From Bos javanicus (Eukaryota > Chordata > Mammalia > Artiodactyla > Bovidae), in the NCBI RefSeq assembly GCF_032452875.1, contig NC_083868.1:40094537-40158536 (forward strand): a DNA stretch of 64,000 nucleotides. The letters run 5' to 3'. Position numbers and translations under genes: made by a program. Below the pieces are notes generated by a model. The model saw only the letters and a program-made list of their open reading frames with translations. It had not been told where the DNA came from and did no database searches. This document shows positions 44,047 through 55,555 of this stretch, piece by piece. Within the stretch, counting starts at the first letter, position 1. The number at the start of each line of letters is the position of its first letter.

Positions 44047-44390
44047 AAATCTGGTAACAATAACCCTGTGTATGAGACACCAAAAGAGACACTGATGTAT
44101 AGAACAGTCTTATGGACTCTGTGGGAAAGGGAGAGGGTGGGAAGATTTGGGAGAATGGCATTGAAGCATGTATAATATCATGTATGAAACGAGTCGCCAG
44201 TCCAGGTTTGATGCACAATTCTGGATGCTTGGGGCTGGTGCACTGGGACGACCCAGAGGGATGGTATGGGGAGGGAGAAGGGAGGAGGGTTCAAGATGGG
44301 GAACACATGTATACCTGTGGCAGATTCATTTCGATATTTGGCAAAACTAACAGAATATTGTAAAGTTTAAAAATAAAATAAAAAAAAATA
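42736..44390 (+). mobile_element. Young L1-BT 3' part nested in the older L1
   Basis: Starts in ORF2 at CAAATAATTTCACAATTTGT (equivalent to 10311 of the full-length copy) and ends with the young terminus GTAAAGTTTAAAAATAAAAT plus A-rich tail. The ORF2 C-terminus is open to 44046. No clear TSD is visible: the left junction shares only a few As, and the tail is followed by an A-rich stretch of uncertain ownership (44391-44410). Confidence 0.9.
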
Positions 44391-44433
44391 AATTTGCTTC
44401 CAAAAAAAAATAATATTAGGGTAAAAATAAATG

Positions 44434-47220
44434 CAAAAGAAACAAAAGAGACCATAGCAAAAATCAACAAAGCTAAGAGCTGGTTCTTTGAGAAGATAAA
44501 TAAAATTGACAAACCATTAGCCAGACTCTTCAAGAAACAAAGGGAGAAGAATCAAATCAACAAAATTAGAAATGAAAATGGAGAAATCACAAAAGAAAAC
44601 ACAGAAATACAAAGGATCATAAGAGACTACTATTGCAACTATATGCTAATAAAATGGACAATTTGGAAGAAATGGATGAATTCTTAGAAAAGTACAACTT
44701 TCCAAAACTGAACCAGGAAGAAATAGAAAATCTTAACAGATCCATCACAAGCATGGAAATTGAAACCATAAGCAGAAATCTTCTAGCAACAAAAGCCAAG
44801 GACCAGACAGCTTCACAGCTGAATTCTACCAAAAATTTAGAGAAGAGCTAACACCTATCCTACTCAAACTTCCAGAATATTGCAGAGGAAGGTAAACTTC
44901 CAAACTCATTCTATGAGCCCACCATCACCCTAATACCAAAAGATGCCACAGAAAAAGAAAACTACAGGCCAATATCACTGATGAACATAGATGCAAAAAT
45001 CCTTAACAAAATTCTAGCAAACAGAATCCAAGAACATATTAAAAAGATCATACATCATGACCAAGTGGGCTTTATCCCAGGGATGCAAGGATTCTTCCAT
45101 ATCCACAAATCAATCAATGTAATACACCACATTAACAAATCGAAAGATAAAAATCATATGATTATCTCAATAGATGCAGAGAAAGCCTTTGATAAAATTC
45201 AACATCCATTTATGATTAAAAACCTTCCAAAGAGCAGGAATAGAAGGAACATACCTCAACATAATAAAAGCTATATATGATAAACCCACAGCAAACATTA
45301 TCCTCAATGGTGAAAAATGAAAGCATTTCCCCTAAGTCAGGAACAAGACAAGAGTTCCCACTCTCACCACTACTATTCAACATAGTTTTGGAAGTTTGGC
45401 CACAGCAATCAGAGCAGAAAAAGAAATAAAACGAATCCACATTGGCAAAGAAGAAGTAAAACTCTCACTGTTTACAGATGACATGATCTTCTACATAGAA
45501 AAGCCTAAAGACTCCACCAGAAAATTGCTAGAGCTAATCAATGATTATAGTAAAGTTGCAGGATATAAAATTAACACAGACCAATCCCTTGCATTCCTAT
45601 ACACTAACAATGAGAAAGCAGAAAGAGAAATTAAGGAAAGAATTCCATTCACCATTGCAACAAAAAGAATAAAATACTTAGGAATATATCTACCTAACCT
45701 AAAGAAACAAAAGACCTATATATAGAAAACTATAAAACACTGATGATAGAAATCAAAGATGACACAAATAGATGGAGAAATATACCATGTTCATGGATTG
45801 GAAGAACCAATATAGTGAAAATGAGTATACTATGCAAAGCAATCTATAGATTCAGTGCAACCCCTATCAAGCTACCAACAGCATTTTTCAAAGAACTAGA
45901 ACAAATAATTTCACAGTTTGTATGGAAATAGAAAAAAAAAAAAAAACCAAACTCAAATAGCCAAAGCTATCTTGAGAAAGAAGAATGCAACTGGAGGAGT
46001 CAACCTGCCTGACTTCAGGCTCTACTACAAAGCTACAGTCATCAAGACAGTATGGTACTGGCACAAAGACAGAACTATAGATCAATGGAACAAAATAGAA
46101 AGCCCAGAGATAAATCTACACACCTATGGACACCTTAACTTTAACAAAGGAGGAAAGAATATACAATGGATTAAAGACAATCTCTTTAACAAGTGGTGCT
46201 GGGAAAACCGGTCAACCATTTGTAAAAGAATGAATCTAGAATACTTTTTAATACCATACACAAAAATAAACTCAAAATGGATTAACAATCTAAACATAAG
46301 ACCAGAAACTATAAAACTCCTAGAGGAAAACATAGGCAAAACACTCTCCGACATACATCACAGCAGGATCCTCTATGACCCACCTCCCAGAGTAACAGAA
46401 ATAAAAGCAAAAATGAACAAGTGGGACCTAGTTAAACTTAAAAGCTTTTGCACAACGAAGGAAACTCTAAGCAAGGTGAAAAGACAGCCTTCAGAATGGG
46501 AGAAAATAATAGCAAATGAAGCAACTGACAAAGAATTAATCTCAAAAAATATATAAGCAACTCCTGCAGCTCAATTCCATAAAAATAAATGACCCAATCA
46601 AAAAATGGGCCAAAGAACTAAACAGACATTTCTCCATAGAAGACATACAGATGGCTAACAAACACATGAAAAGATGCTCAACATCATTCATTATCAGAGA
46701 AATGCAAATCAAAACCACAGTGAGGTACCATTTCATGCCAGTCAGAATGGCTGCTATCCAAAAGTCTACAAACAATAAATGCTGAAGAGGGTGTGGAAAA
46801 AAGAAAAATCCCACCTTCTTACACTGTTGGTGGGAATGCAAACTAGTACAGCCACTATGGAGAACAGTGTGGAGATTGCTTAAAAAACTGGAATTAGAAC
46901 TGCCATACGACTCAGCAATCCCACTGCTGGGCATACACACTGAGGAAACCAGAAGGGAAAGAGACACATGTACCCCAGTGTTCATCACAGCACTGTTTAT
47001 AATAGCCAGGACATGGAAGCAACCTAGATGTCCATCAGCAGACAAATGGATAAGAAAGCAGTGGTACATATACACAATGGAATATTATTCAGCCATTAAA
47101 AAGAATACATTTGAATCAGTTCTAATGAGGTGGATGAAACTGGAGCCTATTATACAGAGTGAAGTAAGCCAGAAAGAAAAACACCAACACAGTATACTAA
47201 CACATATATATGGAATTTAG
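44434..47220 (+). pseudogene. Decayed L1 ORF2 (reverse transcriptase to C-terminus)
   Basis: Coding remnants in several frames: EMDEFLEKYNFPKLNQEEIE near 44660, SIDAEKAFDKIQ near 45170, KIEEVK-type LSLFTDDMIFYIEKP near 45465 (the FADD motif has become FTDD), the GINLPDF-type region at 45990, and the C-terminus at 46867-47220. At least five frame breaks plus the A-to-T change in FADD mark it as inactive. Confidence 0.88.
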
Positions 47221-47575
47221 AAAGATGATAATGAAAACTCTTTTAGACAGCAAAAGAGACACAGATGTATAGAACAATCTTTTGGACTCTGTGAGAGAAG
47301 GTGAGGGTGAAATGACTTGAGAGAATAGCATTGAAATGTGTATATTATCATATGTGTAACAGATCACAAGTCCAGGTTCAGTGCATGAGACAGGGTGCTC
47401 GGGGCTGGTACACTGGGATGACCCAGAGGGATGGGTTGGGGAGGGAGGTGGGAAGAGGGCTCAGGATGGAGAACACATGTACACCTATGGCTGATTCATG
47501 TCAATGTATGGCAAAACCACTATAATACTGTAAATTAATTAGCCTCCAATTAAAATAAATAAATAAAATTTGAAA

Positions 47576-47821
47576 ATAAGATACTATGGAAAAGTAGGTA
47601 AATTTTTGGAAAGTGTATGTATGTGTGTGTGTGTTTGTGAATTTGAACTGCAATGACAGATGGATATAAAAAGAAGAAAGTCCCTTATATACAAGCCTGT
47701 CTGTAGATTTGAATTCTCTGTTAAACATTATCAAAATAATATGATTGATGATGCAATCTCATCATTATCAGAACAGGAGTGCTCATCAAATCACTGCTTA
47801 TTTTCATTTATCTTTTAGAGT
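47576..47821. other. Short unassigned stretch with TG run
   Basis: About 245 bp with a short TG microsatellite at about 47619-47637. Nothing else seen. Confidence 0.5.
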
Positions 47822-48012
47822 ATAGCGAGCTAATCTGCCTGCCAGAGAAGGAGACTCAAGTGGCACTGGTTCGATTCCAGGGGTAGGAAGATCCCCTGGA
47901 ATAGGGAATGGCTACCCACTCCAGTATTATTCCCTGGAAAATCCAATGGACAGAGTAGTCTGGTGGGCTACAGTCCATGGCATTGCCAAGAGCTGGACTG
48001 AGCAGCTGTGCA
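47822..48012 (+). mobile_element. Bov-tA SINE, diverged
   Basis: TAATCTGCCTGCC, CTGGTTCGATTCC, GAAGATCCCCTGGA, CCCACTCCAGTATTATT and GTGGGCTACAGTCCATGG follow Bov-tA in the forward direction. The head is partly lost. Confidence 0.85.
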
Positions 48013-48496
48013 CTATAATGGGCTAATAGTCAAAAGTAGAGTTTTAATCAAAAGGTTATGGGGTAAAAGAAAATTAAAAACAATGTGAATTTTTCTCCAT
48101 TTGAAACTTACTGAATGTTAGTAATATATAAAATATACTCTAGAATGATATTTAAATGTAATATTTAAGAGCTATTTAGAATATATGTTGCAATTTGCTA
48201 ACAAATTTCAAAGCAGTGATTTCCTTCAGAGAGGGAGGTTAACCATAATTCATTATTGTTGTTCCATTAGTTATAAATTGATTTTCTTTTATTTATTACT
48301 CAAAAATTTGCATTAAAAAGTAAACTATTATCAATAGTTTGAAGATATTATTCTCTTTTTACTGACATAACTTATATCATCTGTAGAGTGGAGGGAGAGT
48401 TTGGTTTAATACATAAGATCACAATTTCTGGAGATGGATCCTCTAGCTTCTTCAAATCCTTAATTCTACCATTCACCCTATTAAATTCTTAATTCA
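48013..48496. other. AT-rich stretch, nothing recognised
   Basis: About 480 bp with no recognisable element. Confidence 0.45.
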
Positions 48497-48620
48497 AACC
48501 AGTCAATCCTGAAGGAAATCAGTCCTGAATACTCATTGGAATGACTGATGCCGAAGCTGAAGTTCCAATACGTTGCCCACCTGATGTGAATAACTGACTC
48601 ATTGGAAAAGGCCCTGATGC

Positions 48621-49263
48621 TGAAAGAGTCAGTTCCTAGGCAGGTTGATAAGAAGTCCGGGGGTCCCTGGGAAGAGAGGGATCTGGGGTTCTTGAGGCAG
48701 AGGAAAGGACCAACTTTATTTTTATTTCTCTACATTCCTTAGTCTTAGTTACATAAAACATTTTTTTCTTTAAGCCCAGAACTGATGATTACACAACAAA
48801 CAACTCAATTTAAACTCTGTACTAAGGATTATATGACAACAATGTATCCTGCTTGAGGACAGTTTCTCCTTTCAGAAAACCTTGGGACTAATCCTGATAT
48901 CTTAGAATGTATATTATGGGAGTTAGTCTGGTAGGATCTTTCTATTGTTAAATTCTAATCCGGCTATCCTAAAATGTAAATTGTGGGAGTGGGTCTGGTA
49001 AAATTTTTACAACCTTGAGATATTCTTTTGATTTATTGTAATAACTAATTTAAAAAGTATATAACTCTATTGCTAACACTAGTAAGGGGAGCACTCTACA
49101 TCTCACTTCTGATGTCTATGTCAGAAACTTTCTCTGTCCCTTTTCTTACTTTAATACAACTCTGCCACACAAAACATCTTGAGCAATCAATTCTAGTCCC
49201 TGGTCCCAAAGCCAAATCTTCTACTTTGGAGATCACGAATCCAACATTGTTCACAAGCTATCA
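48621..49263 (-). mobile_element. Solo LTR of an endogenous retrovirus (643 bp)
   Basis: On the minus strand the element begins TGATAGCTTGTGAACAATG and ends ACTGACTCTTTCA, giving the TG...CA termini of a retroviral LTR. The flanking 4-bp repeat ATGC (48617-48620 and 49264-49267) is its TSD. In minus-strand order there is a U3 with a tandem duplication and then AATAAAAATAAAG (plus-strand 48713-48727) as the polyadenylation signal, about 100 bp from the end. No internal viral genes or second LTR are present, so the provirus was lost by recombination between its LTRs. The sequence looks like a known bovine ERV LTR family; the 4-bp TSD suggests class I, but I cannot assign it firmly. Confidence 0.85.
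48888..49012 (-). repeat. Tandem duplication in the LTR U3, about 67 bp
   Basis: Two diverged copies start at 48888 and 48955 (both CTAATCC), each with TATC-C/T-TA-A-AATGTA, a GGGAGT block, and TCTGGTA. Duplicated U3 segments are commonly enhancers in retroviral LTRs. Confidence 0.75.
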
Positions 49264-49452
49264 ATGCTGGGAAAGATTGAAGGCAGGAGAAGTGAATGAC
49301 AGAGGATGAGATGGTTGGATGGCATCACTGACTCAATGGACATGAGTTTGGGTAAACCCTGGGAGTTGGTGATGGACAGGGAAGCCTGGAGTGCTGCAAC
49401 CCATGGGGTTGCAAAGAGTTGAACGTGACTGAGTGACTGAACTGAACTGAAC

Positions 49453-51503
49453 ATTTGACCCTATGAGTCTAACCTTGTGTGAATTAATTCACTTCTCTGA
49501 AAAAATTGTTACTTCTACTCCTATTTAAAGGGCAAATATAATTTTAATGATGAATTGACATCTGAAAGCACTTAGACCATAACTGGGGGCAAGAAGAGCA
49601 TTGAGGAATTGTTAGATCTTTCATTGTGCACTCTGGATAAAATTCTACTTGCCAAATCCAGAGGTTCAGTATTAACAGAGTAGAGTAGACAGTTTGACAT
49701 TCAAAATGTCATTGAATTTCTCCACTGTCAGTGTTATATCTTCCTTTCCTTATTCTCCAAGATTTTGTTACAACTGTAGTGAACTCAATATCAAACCATG
49801 GATAAGAATGGGCATATAATAATTGCTGAAAGGCTATAATATTGGAAAACTATATGAAGAAAAAATAAAAAATATTTCTTGACAATAAATGTCAGCACAA
49901 AACCATACAGTATTAGATATGTTTTTACACCTTGACAAGTTTCTCTACTCAAACTAATTTCTAATAATCTCAGTTATCATTTATCATTGATAGGTGATAT
50001 AATCACGTTCCCACTTGCCAGTTATGAAACTTCTTTGAAGTGATCTTTTAAATTTGATAGAGGAACAAGCTGATCGTCTACCACAAATTTGTAATGGAAG
50101 TGATTAACATAAACAATTGAGGTGTGTATTCTTGTTGACAGATAACAGTGGACTCTAAAATACAGATGCTGTGAAACCTATGTACGAGTTTCACTTTGAC
50201 CATGAGGATGCCAGTTAATTGCTTAATTAATTTTAGTATGCTTAAGATTGAAACTTTATTCATGGATCTGGAGTAGAATGCCCATATATCATTAATACAT
50301 GATCACGGAATAATCTGTATTATAAAGGCTGTTTATCAAAGCATACTTTAACTTTTTAACATTTGAAGCATTTGTGATCACTGATAAAAATTCTTCTTTT
50401 CAAAAGAGACTGATATTATATTAATAGATAAGTATATATATATATTTTTTTTCCTTAGATAAGAAGTTTACTGGCAAATGAGAAATTCACAACTTTAGTA
50501 AGTATAGAAAGACATGTTTTGATAAACTTAGTTATAAATGGAGTTGACTATGAAAAATCAAATTTAGCCATTTAGAGAATGAGAAATATGATCTTTATCA
50601 ATGAAAAATGATTTATGTTATTGGGAAATATTTTAAACCATATAAAATGCAGTTGTTTCTCCTTTTTTTTAATAAGACATACATAAAGCATTGGTCTAGA
50701 GGAAGAAAATTCAAAGAAATTCCAGAGAAGAGGTGTAAGATGACTAAATTTTAAGAAAATTTCTTTAAAGATGAGAGATGTCTAAGCTAGTATAATCAGT
50801 GAAGGTAACTCCTCAGAGTTATTTAATTATCCTTTTCAGTTTTCATTAAAAGTCATTCTTTGTCTCCACAAAGAAAACCCAAAGTGGAGCCTGGCCTAAA
50901 GTGAAACTCCTATGATTAATTTTGGTATAATACAGTATTTCTGAAATCAGTTGTTACTGAGATATTGTTTTATATCCTCCTGTGCTGATACTCTTAAAAT
51001 ATATGCAATATTTCATGACTATGTCATGGCTTATTAAATTATTCAGTAATGTTTTACCCAACATATTGTAAGACTCTAGGCACTGAAACTCTGAAGATAA
51101 CTAAGGTACAGGCTTTGTTTAAGGAGCTAACAATCTAGCGAGGAGACATTTATGTAAAAAATTACAACATAATATAATAACAAGCTTTGAAATAGATATA
51201 TGCCTAAGATGTTAAAATTGCACAGAGAAGACACCTCATTAGGTTGAGAGAAAAGTCAAAGAATTCATCCTATAATGTCAGATTGACATTATAGTTGTGT
51301 CATAAAACTTGAGGAAATTCAAGCCAGGCAAATAGCAGGCAAAAAATACTGCTGTAAAAGATAAGAAAGAGCAAACTGATTTAAAATATTATAAAGTCTA
51401 TAGTTCACTGCAAGTAACATAAGAGGGAGAGTTGAGTCTGATAGGAGTTTAAGCGAAAGCAGTAGGAAAAATCACAAAGAGCTTTGTATGATGTATTAAT
51501 AAA
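49453..51503. other. AT-rich stretch, nothing recognised
   Basis: About 2.05 kb, the second longest stretch without an assigned element. A short TA run lies near 50433-50446. Only one reverse frame over 60 codons (50078-50263), with no motif. Confidence 0.45.
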
Positions 51504-52713
51504 TTTGGTTATTCAGTTCAGTTCAGTCACTCAGTAACATCCGACTTTTTGAGACCCCATGGACTGCAGCAAGCCAGGCTTCCCTGTCCATTACTAACTC
51601 CCAGAGCTTGCTCAAACTCATGTCCATCAAGTCCGTGATGCCATCCAACTATCTCATCCTCTGTCGTCCCCTTCTCCTCCTGCCTTCAATCTTTTGCAGC
51701 ATCAGAGTCTTTTCCAAGGAGTCAGTTCTTTGCATCAGGTGATCAAAGTATTGGAGTTTCAGCTTCAGCGTCAGCCCGTCCAAAGAAAATTCAGGACTGA
51801 TTTCCTTTGGGATTCACAGGTTTGATCTCCTTGCAGTCCAAGGGACCCTCAAAAGCCTTATAAACACGGCAGTTCAATAGCATCAATTCTTCAGTGTTCA
51901 GCTTTCTTTATAGTTCAAACCTCACATCCATGTGTGACTACTGGAAAAACCATAGCTAGGTCTGTCTGACTAGACAGACCTTTGTCAGAAAAGTAATGTC
52001 TCTGCCTTTTAATATGCTGTCTAGGTTGGTCATAGCTTTTCTTGCAAGGAGCAAGTTTCTTTGAATTTCATGGCTGCAGTCACCATCTGCAGGAATTTTG
52101 GAGCCCCCAAATATAAAGTCTGTCACTGTTTCCATTGTTTCCCCATCTATTTGCCATAAAGTGATGGGACCTGATGATCTTCATTTTTTGAATGTTGAGT
52201 TTTTTTTTTTTTTTTGAATGTTGAGTTTTAAGTCACCTTTTTCATTCTTTCACTTTCATCAGAAGGCTCTTTGGTTCCTCTTCACTTTCTGCCATAAGAG
52301 TGACATTATCTGCATATCAGAGGTTATTGATATTTCTCCCAGGAATCTTGATTCCAGTTTGTGCTTCATCCAGCCTGACATTTCTCATGATGCACTGTAC
52401 ATATAAGTTAAATAATCAAGATGACAATGTACAGCCTTGATATACTCCTTTCCCTATTTGGAACAAGTCTGTTGTTCCATGTTCGGTTCTAACTGTTGCT
52501 TCTTGATCCACATACAGATTTCTCAGGAGGCAGGTGAGGTATTCTGGTATTCCCATATCTTGAAGAATTTTCCATAGTTTGTTGTGACCTACACAGTTAA
52601 AGACTTTGGCGTAGACAATAAAGCAGAAGTAGATGTTTTTTCTGGAATTCTCTTGTTTTTTCTATGATACAATGTTGGCAATTTGATCTCTGGTTCCTCT
52701 GCCTTTGGTTATT
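51504..52713 (-). mobile_element. BovB LINE, diverged, 10-bp TSD
   Basis: The element (51514-52703) starts CAGTTCAGTTCAGTCACTCA and passes the ORF2 C-terminus and YADD region to a truncation at TCTGGTTCCTCTGCC. The exact 10-bp repeat TTTGGTTATT flanks it at 51504-51513 and 52704-52713. Substitutions are more frequent than in the other long copies, yet the TSD is exact. Confidence 0.92.
52185..52230. repeat. 26-bp tandem duplication with T run inside BovB
   Basis: GAATGTTGAGT occurs at 52190-52200 and 52216-52226, separated by a 15-T run. Other BovB copies have the motif once. Confidence 0.85.
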
Positions 52714-52859
52714 ACCATGGGGTAATAAAACATTTTAAACAGTTAAGAGAAAAGTTCACATTTTTGATATGAGAAGGAAAAACAAAATCATCTGGAGAAT
52801 AGATCAAGATTGAAAAATAGGTACAAATAGCTTTTTTTCTGTCCTATTTCTAAATTCTG

Positions 52860-53065
52860 GTGCAGTTGTCAGATATCTGCCTCCAATAAAGGAAATTCAA
52901 GAGATGCAGATTTGATTCCTGGCTCAGAAAGATCCCCTGGATCTTCTGAAGTAGCAACCTGTTTCAGTATTCTTACCTGGAAAATGCCATGGACAGAGGA
53001 ACTTGGCAGGTTACAGTCCATGGGTCACAAAGAGTTGGGCATGACTGAGCAGGCACGCATGCACA
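52860..53065 (+). mobile_element. Bov-tA SINE, diverged
   Basis: AGATTTGATTCCTGG, AGATCCCCTGGAT, CAGTATTCTTACCTGGAAAA and GAGTTGGGCATGACTGAGCA follow forward Bov-tA. The head is poorly conserved. Confidence 0.82.
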
Positions 53066-53567
53066 TGCTCAATCCCTAACTTCACTGGGTTAAAAAAGTG
53101 TTTCAAAATGAATGAATCTTATGCCACTAGAAAAATGACAGTATGTCACCAGGAAACTATAGTCTTGAAAGATAAAGTGCTGATGAGAATAGTTTTGTGT
53201 AGAAGTATAATTAGAAATAGCTACAGAACAAAGTGACTGCAAGTAACCATTAGATGAGGATGCTCCAACCTTAGGTCAACCTACAGGGCAAGCTGGAGAG
53301 AGTCCTTGATCACATTTAAGGATTATTCATTAGGAAGAGCATCAATACCAGCTAATGTTCCCTTCTAACTCCTTGGTTGCTGAAAGTAACAGACAATAAA
53401 TATTAGTACTTTCATTCAGACCCTAAAGCTGTGAATTGGTATAAATCATGGACAGGCAGACTATTTCCACTACTCAAGTACTGACTCAGGGAATGAATAG
53501 TGTTTTTAAACATTCAACACACCACTTTTTCCAAAGTAATGGGGCAGACTGTTTTTTAAACAAATGG
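53066..53567. other. Unassigned stretch
   Basis: About 500 bp with no recognisable element. Confidence 0.45.
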
Positions 53568-53787
53568 TGCTTGTGTGCCTGCTCAATCGCTTCAGTCATG
53601 TCTGACTCTTTGTGACCCTATGGACTGTAGCCCACAAGGTTTCTCTGTCCATGGGATTCTTCAGGCAAGAATACTGGAGTGGGTTGCCATGCCCTTCTCC
53701 AGGGGATATTCCTGACCCAGGAATCTAACCTGCATGCCCAGCATTGCAGGTGGATTCTTTACCAGCTGAGCCACCAGAAAGCCCCAA
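53568..53787 (-). mobile_element. Bov-tA SINE
   Basis: A full-length reverse copy: CAATCGCTTCAGTCATGTC at the 3' side and TTTACCAGCTGAGCCACC with AAAGCCCC at the tRNA-like head. AATGGT-like sequence occurs on both sides as a possible TSD. Confidence 0.9.
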
Positions 53788-54167
53788 GCCAATGGTAATT
53801 ACAACAAATAAAAAGCTGAGATAAAAATTTTAAATTCAAATGAACACAGAATCATTGATCCCCTAATATTTAAAGAAAAAGCAAAACAGTGAAACAGGCA
53901 CAATGCTCATCCACAGTGTAGAAGGTATTTAAAAAACTATCCACTGATTTTTAAAATAAAAAATTTATTATTATTATTGTTGTTCCTGTTTGATTATTGT
54001 TATTATTTTGCCTTGCAAATTTAAAACTATTAAGCCATTAAAACAAGGAATATATTACTTCAGCTGAGAAAAAAAGTTACTGCTAAGTTTTTAATTTTTA
54101 AATGAATAGATTAACTAATTATTATTTTTTTAAAAAAGCAAGTAAATTTTAAAATTGTCTTAGGTTT
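53788..54167. other. AT-rich stretch
   Basis: About 380 bp; contains TTA/ATT trinucleotide-rich sequence at about 53965-54008. Nothing else recognised. Confidence 0.5.
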
Positions 54168-54478
54168 CAGTTTAGTTCGGTTCAGCTCTGTCACTCAGTC
54201 ATGTCCGACTCTGTGACCTGCGGCACACGAGGCCTCCCTGTCCATCACCAATTCCCGGAGTTTACTCAAACTCATGTCCATTGAGTCGGTGATGCCATAC
54301 AACCATCTCATCCTCTGTCGTCCCCTTCTCCTCCTGCCCTCAATCTTTCCCAGCATCAGGGTCTTTTCAAATGAGTCAGCTCTTCGCATCATGTGGCCAA
54401 AGTATTGGAGTTTAAGCTTCAGTATCAGTCCTTCCAATGAATATTCAAGACTGATTTCCTTTAGGATTGACTGGTTTA
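54168..54478 (-). mobile_element. BovB 3' end, 5'-truncated
   Basis: From CAGTTTAGTTCGGTTCAGCT through the ORF2 C-terminus to AGGATTGACTGG. An 80-codon reverse frame (54195-54437) is a remnant of that C-terminus (LKLKLQYFGHMMRRADSFEK). Confidence 0.92.
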
Positions 54479-55555
54479 AGTAGCGAAGGAAAAAGTAATA
54501 TATATCAACATGCCAAATGGTAGAGGATTCAGAAAGCTTCTTTGCTTATTGAGAAGTCACATAGGGTATGATGGAGGAAATTCCTGTTGTCTGGAGAAAG
54601 ATATTATTTTGCTTGGTGTAGGGGTGAGCAATTCTGAAGAATATCAGAAGCTTTAGAATAAAATGAAAAATTGTTAAATTCAGAGAAGGGACCAAGGAAC
54701 CCCACCCTGTAAAATCTTGCTCAAGAAAAGAAAAAAAAAAAATCTGTCGTGAAAACATAGACACTTGAGACATTTTGAGGAATAATTTGAAAGGTGAGGG
54801 GGTCTGTGCCTAGGTTCTCACTTTAACTATAAGGACTGAATGACTCACCAGGGATCCTGCAGCAGCACAAGGGAGGAAAAAAGCAGAAATAGTGGCACAT
54901 CATGGTACAGATGAGAGAAAGCCTGGATAGAACCTCCTGTTCTCCAAAATACGTAAAGTTGCACCTTTCTGCAGGTGTAAATCACAGCATATAAATTTAA
55001 AATCTGCTCCTCAGACTTACATGTGTTCATGCAATAAGTTATTTGGCAAAAGGCAGGTAACAGTTGTGGTAATAGTTTCACATTTCCTGAGGAATTCCAT
55101 CTGAACAACCTGACAACTTGATGGTAAGAAAATAACTCAGTAAGCTTTCCTAGACTTAGTATTTCCTTTTGTGAAATTAAAAAAAATATAATACTTTGCC
55201 TAATAATTATTAAATATGAATATAAATTATATGTATTTAAAGTGCTTTAACTGGGATTTGGAACACTGTGTATACACTAAACCAAAAGACGCTACCTTTG
55301 GTTACTTTGTACCAGACACTATGTTTTGAGCAAAGAATAAAATGATGTACAAAACCATAATCTCTGCTTTCCATCTCCTCTGCAAACTTCATTTTCCAGG
55401 ACATTAGATGATTTTTCACTTGTTTTTGCTGAAACCATCTTGCTAAAGTGTCTCACTAATTCTGACAAGCTATACTTACTGCATCAAATCCATTTTTTGT
55501 GCAATAGAATGATTTACTTAAATGGTACATCAGTCATGTTGCCTGCATGCTCCAT
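54479..55555. other. Unassigned stretch
   Basis: About 1.08 kb. Reverse frames at 54546-54773, 54845-55108 and 55237-55419 show no recognised domain. Confidence 0.45.

Larger units (their letters stand above)
42146..47575 (+). mobile_element. Older L1 (L1-BT lineage), 5'-truncated, split by a younger L1
   Basis: The left part (42146-42735) enters ORF2 at the endonuclease GDFN motif region and stops after GTTAGTAGAAGGAAA. The right part (about 44410-47575) resumes within about 12 bp of the same ORF2 position and continues through the reverse transcriptase, Cys-rich region and a 3'UTR of the older end type (TTAGCCTCCAATTAAAATAA). Frames are broken by several indels and stops, so the element is dead. 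Confidence 0.92.
48497..49452 (+). mobile_element. BovB 3' part split by a solo LTR
   Basis: Left part 48497-48620 covers the ORF2 C-terminus from CAATCCTGAAGGAAATCAGT to GGCCCTGATGC. The right part 49264-49452 resumes with ATGCTGGGAAAGATTGAAGG and ends TGAACTGAACTGAAC. The four bases ATGC are present at both junctions. Confidence 0.93.

Noticed and set aside
48621..49263. Coding remnants of a retrovirus in the LTR region
   Set aside because: No gag, pro, pol or env frame can be seen; the block has the length and ends of a single LTR.
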